This document shows positions 1 to 5,699 of a DNA stretch of 7,948 nucleotides, piece by piece; position 1 is the stretch's first letter, and every line of letters begins with the position of its first letter. Source of the DNA: Tannerella sp. (GTDB taxonomy: Bacteria; Bacteroidota; Bacteroidia; Bacteroidales; Tannerellaceae); the NCBI GenBank assembly GCA_031279875.1, contig JAITHS010000254.1, forward strand, positions 1-7,948, read 5' to 3'. The position numbers were made by a program, and so were the translations under genes. Under the pieces are notes generated by a model. The model did no database searches. It saw only the letters and a program-made list of their open reading frames with translations, and was not told the origin of the DNA.

Positions 1-119
1 CACAGGCGGAAGGCAAAGGACATATCATATTTATCGCCGACGACCTTAATTTCAGGATGTATTGGTACGGCACAACTAAAATATTCATCAACGCAGTAAT
101 GTTCGGACAATTACTGTAA
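1..119 (+). CDS. C-terminal fragment of probable M14-family zinc carboxypeptidase
   Basis: An open frame enters from the left edge (first full codon at position 3) and ends at TAA 117-119, giving 38 residues that start QAEGKGHIIF. The pattern GKGHIIFIADDLNFRMYW followed by YGT and a hydrophobic end (KIFINAVMFGQLL) resembles the extreme C-terminus of large Bacteroidetes M14 carboxypeptidase-like proteins. In these, a G-x-I-I/V-x-x-x-D-x-x-x-F-R-x-x-W-Y-G-T segment precedes the last helix or strand. The catalytic zinc ligands would lie upstream, outside the window, so activity cannot be judged. It converges on the DUF4294 gene with only 15 bp between stop codons, and no clear terminator hairpin is visible there. 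That the frame is coding is fairly sure from its composition and its clean end; the family assignment rests on remembered tail similarity only. Confidence 0.65.
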   Translation, partial: QAEGKGHIIFIADDLNFRMYWYGTTKIFINAVMFGQLL

Positions 120-134
120 TTTCAACAGGGAACC

Positions 135-746
135 TCATATCAACTTCCGCTCCACTAATTGACATACGCGCTCGGTCATGGCGTCTTTGCCTTTGGGGTC
201 ATATTCCGTTTTAAGGCTGGCGCCGAATAATCCCGCGAAGAGGTTCCAAAAACCGGCTCTGAAACTGCCTAAAAAGGCCCCAACCAACTTATAACTTGAC
301 TGGTGGCACTCGCGGTCGATAAGTTTGATAAGCAGTTTGCCTTGACTGAGCGTCATTTTTTTTAACTCCGGTTTATACTGCTTAAACAAATCTTTCTCCA
401 TCTGCTTCAAATGCTTGTCGCGAGCTTTATCGTTAGGCAACGTTTCAATGTATTCGTATGTCTCGATGAGCGTTTCGTAAACCAATTTAGCGAAAGGAAG
501 CGTTTTTTTAACGTCGCGAACAAGTTTGTTATACTCCGTGCGCTCTTTTTCGTTCTTGAAGTTCAACGGCTGAAAAACAAGCACTTCTTTTAAGAATACA
601 ATCGGCACGGTATCAGTGCCTTCTATATAGCCAAACTGTTGTCCTGTCGGCAGTATCTTCTTCATTTTCAGTTCCGTACGACGCAATGTGTCCTGAGCGT
701 GCATTGTAGTAAAACATACCGTCAAAAATAATACCGCTACTTTCAT
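135..746 (-). CDS. DUF4294 domain-containing exported protein
   Basis: This 203-residue protein has an N-terminal signal peptide (hydrophobic residues 3-14, probable cleavage near HAQ-D at 16-19), so it is probably periplasmic or envelope-associated. The DUF4294 domain fills most of the rest. Recognisable blocks are YNKLVRDVKKTLPFAK (72-87), MTLSQGKLLIKLIDRE (131-146) and the aromatic/glycine-rich FRAGFWNLFAGLFGASLK (162-179) followed by EYDP (181-184) and TERVCQLVE (191-199). The family is restricted to Bacteroidetes as far as I know and has no established function. The middle (62-130) is very rich in K and E and probably helical. The ATG at 744-746 is the only sensible start, because the stop codon of the upstream cyclophilin gene lies in the same frame four codons before it. 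The 9-bp gap indicates co-transcription with that gene; no Shine-Dalgarno is seen. Confidence 0.88.
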   Translation of the reverse strand: MKVAVLFLTVCFTTMHAQDTLRRTELKMKKILPTGQQFGYIEGTDTVPIVFLKEVLVFQPLNFKNEKERTEYNKLVRDVKKTLPFAKLVYETLIETYEYIETLPNDKARDKHLKQMEKDLFKQYKPELKKMTLSQGKLLIKLIDRECHQSSYKLVGAFLGSFRAGFWNLFAGLFGASLKTEYDPKGKDAMTERVCQLVERKLI

Positions 747-755
747 AATGAACTG

Positions 756-1415
756 TTATTTAAGAAGTTTCATGGTTTTTATTCTGACATCTTTGATAGG
801 GCGGTCGCTGCCGTCGGTAGGCGTCAGTTCGATTTTTTCAACAACGTTCATACCTTTGATAACCTCTCCAAACACGGTGTAGGCGCCGTCAAGATGTGGT
901 GCGCCGCCGTCTATCATGTATGCCTCGCGCTGTTCGGGCGTTAAAGTGATACCTCTGTCTTTCTCCATTTTGTCGAGTTCGTAAGCCGTGTAATGCTTGC
1001 CGGTAACGATGTAAAATTGAGACGCCGATGATGCTCGCGACGGATTGGCTTCATCGCTCTGTCGCGCCGCACACAACTGACCGCGCTTGTTGAAAAATTT
1101 CGGAAACACTATTTCTGCCGGAACCTTATAGCCGAGATCGCCGCTACCGAGTTTGTCTTCCGGCGTGGCATTCTTCGAGTTGATGTCGCCCGCCTGAATC
1201 ATAAACTGTTTGATCACACGGTGGAAAAGCAGACTATCGTAGGTATGATCGTTGACTAATTTGATAAAGTTGTCGCGATGCTGCGGCGTTTCGTCGTAGA
1301 GTTTGATGGTTATCTTTCCTAAATTAGTAACTATCAGCACTTTAGTCTCTTTGTCGGCTGCCGAACATGATAATGTCAGCATCGCCGTAATCACTGTTAA
1401 AAGTATATTCTTCAT
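756..1415 (-). CDS. Cyclophilin-type peptidyl-prolyl cis-trans isomerase, exported, probable lipoprotein
   Basis: This 219-residue protein catalyses cis-trans isomerisation of Xaa-Pro bonds in exported proteins. Residues 1-17 (MKNILLTVITAMLTLSC) look like a lipoprotein signal with Cys17 as the lipidated residue. The -3 position is Thr rather than Leu, so an ordinary signal peptide is possible. The cyclophilin domain spans about 25-217. F64-H65-R66, F71 and Q74 match the catalytic FHR/F/Q set (R55, F60, Q63 of human CypA), and SQFYIV (132-137) matches the substrate-pocket strand. LDGAYTVFGEV (175-185) is the conserved late block, with His174 where CypA has Trp121, a change that usually goes with low cyclosporin affinity. 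An insertion at about 138-172 (YTAYELDKMEKDRG...LTPEQREAY) is typical of Bacteroidetes members. It is the first gene of a two-gene unit with the DUF4294 gene, read from a promoter at 1439-1469. Confidence 0.95.
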   Translation of the reverse strand: MKNILLTVITAMLTLSCSAADKETKVLIVTNLGKITIKLYDETPQHRDNFIKLVNDHTYDSLLFHRVIKQFMIQAGDINSKNATPEDKLGSGDLGYKVPAEIVFPKFFNKRGQLCAARQSDEANPSRASSASQFYIVTGKHYTAYELDKMEKDRGITLTPEQREAYMIDGGAPHLDGAYTVFGEVIKGMNVVEKIELTPTDGSDRPIKDVRIKTMKLLK

Positions 1416-1438
1416 AATTTTTTTGATTATCCGAACTG

Positions 1439-1469
1439 CAAAGTTACGATTTTTTTTTATAAACGCAAA
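1439..1469 (-). promoter_or_regulatory. Bacteroidetes-type promoter for the cyclophilin/DUF4294 unit
   Basis: Read on the minus strand, TAACTTTG (1446-1439) is a perfect match to the Bacteroidetes -7 consensus TAnnTTTG. A TTTG -33 box (1469-1466) lies 19 bp upstream, which is within the usual spacing. Transcription would start about 5-7 nt downstream, near 1433, leaving an untranslated leader of roughly 18 nt before the ATG at 1415. The spacer is an A-tract on this strand. Confidence 0.8.
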
Positions 1470-1477
1470 AAATTTCG

Positions 1478-1485
1478 TATTTTTG
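1478..1485 (+). promoter_or_regulatory. Bacteroidetes-type -7 element upstream of the acyl-CoA ligase operon
   Basis: TATTTTTG at 1478-1485 fits TAnnTTTG exactly. The matching -33 position, 19 bp upstream at 1455-1458, is TTTT inside a T-tract, so that box is weak. The element ends only 4 bp before the ATG at 1490, so the predicted transcription start falls on or next to the start codon, implying a leaderless or nearly leaderless mRNA. It is the only promoter candidate seen for the four-gene block that follows. Confidence 0.65.
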
Positions 1486-1489
1486 CAGT

Positions 1490-3403
1490 ATGAAAACTTT
1501 TACTATCATTGACCTTTTTGAAAAAAGCGTAAAAAAATACGCCTCAAATTCTTTCCTTTGGGAGAAGAAAACTACTGAATTTAAGCCTATTACGTATAGC
1601 GAGACATACGAGCAGGTCTATCGTATGGCGGCAGGACTGATGAGCCTCGGCGTCGAAGTGGGAGACAAAGTGGCGCTACTCTCGGAAGGACGCAATGACT
1701 GGATTATCGGTGAACTTGCTATCCTTTATGTCGGCGCCGTCAATGTGCCGCTCTCAATCAAGTTGGAAGAAAAAAACGACCTCCTCTTTCGCCTCAACCA
1801 TTCGGAATCGAAGTATATCATCGTTTCGGGCGGACAGTTACGCAAAATAAGGCAGATAATCAACGAGTTACCACTTGTCAGGAAAATCATTGTGCTGGAT
1901 GATATCGACGCTTACGAAGGTATGGAGATGCCGCTCGCAACGATCCTTTCGGAAGGCAACAAACTGTTGAACACGACAGGCGGTCGCGACGCCATCACCG
2001 CCCGCAGCAAGGCTGTCAAAAACGACGATCTGGCAAATATTTCCTACACTTCCGGCACGACTGCCGACCCGAAAGGCGTGATGCTTTCTCACCGCAACTA
2101 TACCGCCAATGTAGAGCAGGCGATGTCGCTTATCAAAATTTCTCCGAAAGATAGTAATCTGATTATCATACCATTAGACCACTGTTTCGGGCATGTTGCA
2201 GGTTTTTATTCCTTTATGGCTTACGGCGCTAACGTGGCAACAGTGCAGGTGGGGCGTACACCGATCGAATCATTGAAGAATATTCCGCTGAATATCAAGG
2301 AGTTTAAACCGACAATCATAATGAGCGTACCTGCGCTGGCGAAAAATTTCCGAAAAAATATCGAAAATACGATTCAAAAAAAGGGCAAATTAACCGAAAA
2401 AATCTTCAAACATGCACTCAAAACCGCTTACGATTATAATAAAGAAGGCTATAATCGCGGCGGTATCTCGCAGATACACAAATGGTTACTGCTTAAATTC
2501 TATAACCTCGTGCTGTTCAAGAAAGTACGTGAAGCACTGGGCGGCAAGATGAGGTTTTTCATCGGAGGCGGAGCGTTGTTAGACATTGAATTACAGCGCT
2601 TTTTCTACGCTATCGGCATCCCCATGTTTCAAGGATACGGGCTGTCGGAAGCAACACCGGTTATCTCGTCAAACGGTTTTAAAAAGCACAAACTCGGCTC
2701 GTCGGGAAAATTAGTCAAACCGTTGAAACTTAAAATACTTGATTATGAAGGAAATGAACAGCCCGTCGGAGAAAAAGGCGAGATTGTTATTCGCGGCGAA
2801 AATGTGATGCTCGGCTACTGGAAAAATCCGCAAGCGACAGCCGAAACTATCCGCGACGGCTGGCTGCATACCGGCGACATGGGGTATATGGACAAAGACG
2901 GATACCTCTATGTATTAGGACGTTTCAAAAGTCTGCTAATCAGTAGCGACGGCGAAAAATACAGTCCCGAAGGCATTGAAGAGGGTATCTGCGACAAGTC
3001 GAAATACATTGAGCAAATGATGCTTCACAATAATCAAGACCCTTATACTGTGGCTCTTATAGTGCCTGATATACAGCAACTTAAACGTTACGTTGAACGC
3101 ATCAGCCCCGACACGAAATGGGATACCCGCGAGGCGAAAGAACTGGCACTCAAAAAGATACAACATATAATAAACCGCTACAAGACCGGCGGCATCTATG
3201 CCGGAGAATATCCCGAACGGTGGCTGCCCGCCGCAATAGCAGTGCTTCCCGAAGCCTTTACGGAAAAAAACCATCTCTTGAACTCGTCTCTCAAAATGGT
3301 GCGCGGCAAGATTGAAGAAAAATATAAAGACAGGTTGGAATTGCTCTATACTCCTGAAGGTAAGAATATTCTTAACGACAGAAATTTGTTTGCTCTGAAA
3401 TAA
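1490..3403 (+). CDS. Long-chain fatty acid--CoA ligase (AMP-binding, FadD/ACSL type)
   Basis: This 637-residue adenylate-forming enzyme activates a fatty acid with ATP to acyl-AMP and then to acyl-CoA, at the cytoplasmic face of the membrane. It shows the ATP-binding P-loop YTSGTTADPKG (186-196), the A5 motif QGYGLSEATP (381-390), TGD (461-463, Asp463 expected to bind ribose) and the hinge G-R-F-K (477-480), which leads into SSDGEKYSPEGIEE (485-498). The C-terminal lid ends with NHLLNSSLKMVRGKI (594-608), where the catalytic lysine is expected. The length fits the ~600-640-residue bacterial ACSL group better than E. coli FadD (~560). Acyl-ACP synthetase activity or a non-fatty carboxylate substrate cannot be excluded. 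The start is fixed by an in-frame stop at 1460-1462 with no other ATG between, and the N-terminus (TIIDLFEKSVKKY) begins where relatives do. It is the first gene of the block; the next starts 2 bp after its stop. Confidence 0.93.
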   Translation: MKTFTIIDLFEKSVKKYASNSFLWEKKTTEFKPITYSETYEQVYRMAAGLMSLGVEVGDKVALLSEGRNDWIIGELAILYVGAVNVPLSIKLEEKNDLLFRLNHSESKYIIVSGGQLRKIRQIINELPLVRKIIVLDDIDAYEGMEMPLATILSEGNKLLNTTGGRDAITARSKAVKNDDLANISYTSGTTADPKGVMLSHRNYTANVEQAMSLIKISPKDSNLIIIPLDHCFGHVAGFYSFMAYGANVATVQVGRTPIESLKNIPLNIKEFKPTIIMSVPALAKNFRKNIENTIQKKGKLTEKIFKHALKTAYDYNKEGYNRGGISQIHKWLLLKFYNLVLFKKVREALGGKMRFFIGGGALLDIELQRFFYAIGIPMFQGYGLSEATPVISSNGFKKHKLGSSGKLVKPLKLKILDYEGNEQPVGEKGEIVIRGENVMLGYWKNPQATAETIRDGWLHTGDMGYMDKDGYLYVLGRFKSLLISSDGEKYSPEGIEEGICDKSKYIEQMMLHNNQDPYTVALIVPDIQQLKRYVERISPDTKWDTREAKELALKKIQHIINRYKTGGIYAGEYPERWLPAAIAVLPEAFTEKNHLLNSSLKMVRGKIEEKYKDRLELLYTPEGKNILNDRNLFALK

Positions 3404-3405
3404 AA

Positions 3406-4464
3406 ATGGAACAATATTACGAAGCATTAGATTTATTGAAAGGTATGATTGCAATTCCGTCGTTTAGTCGGGAAGAAAACGATGTTGCCGATTATCTGGA
3501 AAATCAGTGGAAAAAAGCGGGGTATGAAGTCAACCGGCACGGTAATAATTTGTGGATTAACGGCATCATCGATAGCGCCAAGCCAACGTTATTGCTTAAT
3601 TCTCACATAGATACGGTAAAACCGGTCTTCAATTGGATTCATGAACCTTTTGATCCCGATAGCGAAACGGAAGACGACCGCCTCTACGGACTCGGCAGCA
3701 ACGACGCCGGCGCTTCGGTTGTAACTCTATATGAGACGTTTACGGTATTAACAAAACGCGAACAGCCTTATAATCTGATCTTTTTGGCATCGGCAGAAGA
3801 GGAAATATCAGGCAAAAACGGTGTGGAAGCGGTTTTGCCGCTATTACCAAGTATTGATTTCGGCGTTATCGGTGAGCCGACCGGCATGAACCCCGCTATT
3901 GCGGAGAAAGGTCTTATGGTGCTGGATTGCGTCGCAACAGGTCGCGCCGGTCATGCTGCCCGCAACGAAGGCATCAATGCTATTACGCTGGCTATCAGAG
4001 ATATAAACAGAATAGATACTTACCGTTTTAAGCACGAAAGCCCATTGCTCGGAGCCGTCAAGATGAGTGTTACGCAGATTCAGGCAGGCACACAGCATAA
4101 TGTTATCCCCGACAAATGTTCGTTTGTAGTAGATGTACGCAGCAACGAAATGTACTCTAATGAAGAGATACTCAACGAGATACGTTCGTTTGTAGCCTGT
4201 GAGATAACGCCTCGCAGCATACGTCTCAACTCTTCGCGGACAGACATCGACCATCCTTTTGTAACGCGGACGGTCATAGCAGGCAGGCAGCCGTTCGGTT
4301 CGCCGACGTTAAGCGATCAGGCTCTGATGCCGTTTCCGACAGTCAAAATCGGTCCGGGCGATTCCGCACGCTCACATAGCGCCGACGAGTATATCCGTCT
4401 GTCGGAAATACGCGAAGCGCTCGACATTTATATCATGCTTCTCGACGGATTGAAGATATGCTGA
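3406..4464 (+). CDS. argE: M20-family metallo-deacylase, ArgE-like (N-acyl-ornithine/citrulline type)
   Basis: This 352-residue cytoplasmic enzyme is expected to remove the acyl group from an N-acyl amino acid. The M20 dinuclear zinc site is complete: His67 and Asp69 (SHIDT), Asp100 (LGSNDAG), Glu132/Glu133 as general base and ligand (ASAEEEISG), Glu157 (GEPT) and His324 (SHSADEY). The dimerisation domain spans about 170-275 and includes AGHAARNEG (181-189) and TQHNVIPDKC (229-238). The short length and the LGSNDAG and PGDSARSHSADEY signatures resemble the enzyme that completes ornithine or citrulline deacylation in Bacteroides. Bacteroides fragilis is known to use N-succinyl rather than N-acetyl intermediates, so a desuccinylase is plausible, but specificity cannot be read from the sequence. 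DapE and carboxypeptidase G2-like roles are less likely. No other arginine gene is in the window. The ATG lies 2 bp after the ligase stop, and the 3' end overlaps the flippase gene by 7 bp. Confidence 0.83.
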   Translation: MEQYYEALDLLKGMIAIPSFSREENDVADYLENQWKKAGYEVNRHGNNLWINGIIDSAKPTLLLNSHIDTVKPVFNWIHEPFDPDSETEDDRLYGLGSNDAGASVVTLYETFTVLTKREQPYNLIFLASAEEEISGKNGVEAVLPLLPSIDFGVIGEPTGMNPAIAEKGLMVLDCVATGRAGHAARNEGINAITLAIRDINRIDTYRFKHESPLLGAVKMSVTQIQAGTQHNVIPDKCSFVVDVRSNEMYSNEEILNEIRSFVACEITPRSIRLNSSRTDIDHPFVTRTVIAGRQPFGSPTLSDQALMPFPTVKIGPGDSARSHSADEYIRLSEIREALDIYIMLLDGLKIC

Positions 4465-5699
4465 AAAACATCTTACAAACGGTAGGCGCCCGCTATGTGG
4501 CGGCATTTCTCAACTTTGTGCTGATATTTATCAACAGTAAAGTTCTCGGTTTGGAGGTCATCGGAATGATGGGAATGATTCTCGCCGTATCGGGTATTGC
4601 GTTCATTTTCAATAGTATTCTGTGCGGAAATACTATCGTTTACTTTATGAACAGGTATAATTTGAAATATGTATTTTATCCGGCATATATCTGGGCTATT
4701 ATCGGGTCGGCAACGGCCTGTGGCGTTATGTCGCTACTGAAAATGCTTCCCGACGGATACGGCTGGGCGGTGTTTGGGCTGGCAACGCTGATGTCGTTAG
4801 TGAGCGCTAATACGCACATGTTGCTCGGTAAAGATAAAATAAAATCATTCAATCTGATATCCGTTCTGCAAAGTTTTATCCTTTTTGTTTTTGTTGTAAG
4901 TATCTATTATATAGGTGATTACAGAGAACTGACCGGCTGGCTGGCAGCAATGTTTATCTCTTACGGCATTGCTTTTGCCGTAAGTTTGATACTGCTTGTG
5001 TCTCATCTGAAAAAATCCGATACGGTGTCGGAGCCGTTTTTTGCAGTTCTGCGCAAAATGTTTGTTTACGGACTGTGGAGCGGCATCGACAGCCTTGCGG
5101 AAGGACTTACAACAAGGCTTAACTACTTCATTATCAACAGTACGGGCGGATACATCAAGGTCGGACTGCTCGATTCCGGCACGAAAGTATCCGAAAGCGT
5201 GTGGCATATCAGCAACAGTATCAGTTATTTGGAATATAACAGCGTATCGAAAACAACCGATATTGTGCGTCAAAAACGTGTAACATTGCAACTGTTCAAA
5301 CTCACATTTTGCGTTATGACAGCAGTTATAACGCTGATTACGTGCATTCCCGAAACGATTTTTACTGATTATCTGCTGACTAATGAATTTGTCGGCGTCG
5401 GAAAAGTTATTTCGGGTTTGGCTCCGGGCATCGTGGCGTATGGCTCAAACCGCATTCTGACGCACTTTTTCGTTGGTAGCGGCAGGATAGTTTACAGCGC
5501 ATACTGTTCGATTTTAGGCTTGATAGCGTTGATTGCGACAGGTTTCTTTTTGATACCGATGTACGGCGTTGTCGGCGCCGCAATAACCGTCAGCATATCT
5601 CATATCAGCATGTTAATATTCTCCGTATCAGCCTTTAAAACAATAACGCATACAACATTTAAAGAAATGCTCCCCTCAAAAGATGATTTCAGAAAATGA
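4458..5699 (+). CDS. Wzx/MATE-like polysaccharide (lipid-linked oligosaccharide) flippase
   Basis: This 413-residue, strongly hydrophobic inner-membrane protein most likely belongs to the MOP/polysaccharide-biosynthesis transporter group, which flips lipid-linked sugars across the membrane. The N-terminus fits: an amphipathic start, ARYVAAFLNFVLIFINSKVLG (11-31) and GMMGMILAVSG (36-46), resembling the G-x-R-Y...S-x-x-L-G entry of Wzx proteins. Apparent membrane segments are about 11-28, 34-56, 73-94, 101-120, 134-152, 159-182, 283-297, 313-330, 345-367 and 369-392; the stretch 205-265 is less hydrophobic and holds the central helices. The C-terminus (SAFKTITHTTFKEML...) is short and charged. 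Flippases diverge fast, so the substrate (O-antigen, capsule, glycan for protein glycosylation, or other) is unknown, and no glycosyltransferase gene is near. It overlaps the preceding gene by 7 bp and the following by 4 bp (ATGA), which implies coupled translation. Confidence 0.82.
   Translation: MLKNILQTVGARYVAAFLNFVLIFINSKVLGLEVIGMMGMILAVSGIAFIFNSILCGNTIVYFMNRYNLKYVFYPAYIWAIIGSATACGVMSLLKMLPDGYGWAVFGLATLMSLVSANTHMLLGKDKIKSFNLISVLQSFILFVFVVSIYYIGDYRELTGWLAAMFISYGIAFAVSLILLVSHLKKSDTVSEPFFAVLRKMFVYGLWSGIDSLAEGLTTRLNYFIINSTGGYIKVGLLDSGTKVSESVWHISNSISYLEYNSVSKTTDIVRQKRVTLQLFKLTFCVMTAVITLITCIPETIFTDYLLTNEFVGVGKVISGLAPGIVAYGSNRILTHFFVGSGRIVYSAYCSILGLIALIATGFFLIPMYGVVGAAITVSISHISMLIFSVSAFKTITHTTFKEMLPSKDDFRK

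Noticed and set aside
2936..3454. Open frame of 172 codons on the minus strand, antisense to the acyl-CoA ligase 3' end
   Set aside because: It lies wholly opposite conserved catalytic-lid sequence and the start of the M20 gene. Its translation has no recognisable domain, and the plus-strand genes explain the region.
3844..4254. Open frame of 136 codons on the minus strand, opposite the M20 deacylase gene
   Set aside because: It is opposite the M20 dimerisation domain, with no recognisable motif, and the plus-strand gene is unambiguous.
4845..5291. Open frame of 148 codons on the minus strand, opposite the flippase gene
   Set aside because: The translation is Cys/His/Gln-rich without a domain, typical of a shadow of a membrane-protein gene. 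No promoter or start context supports it.
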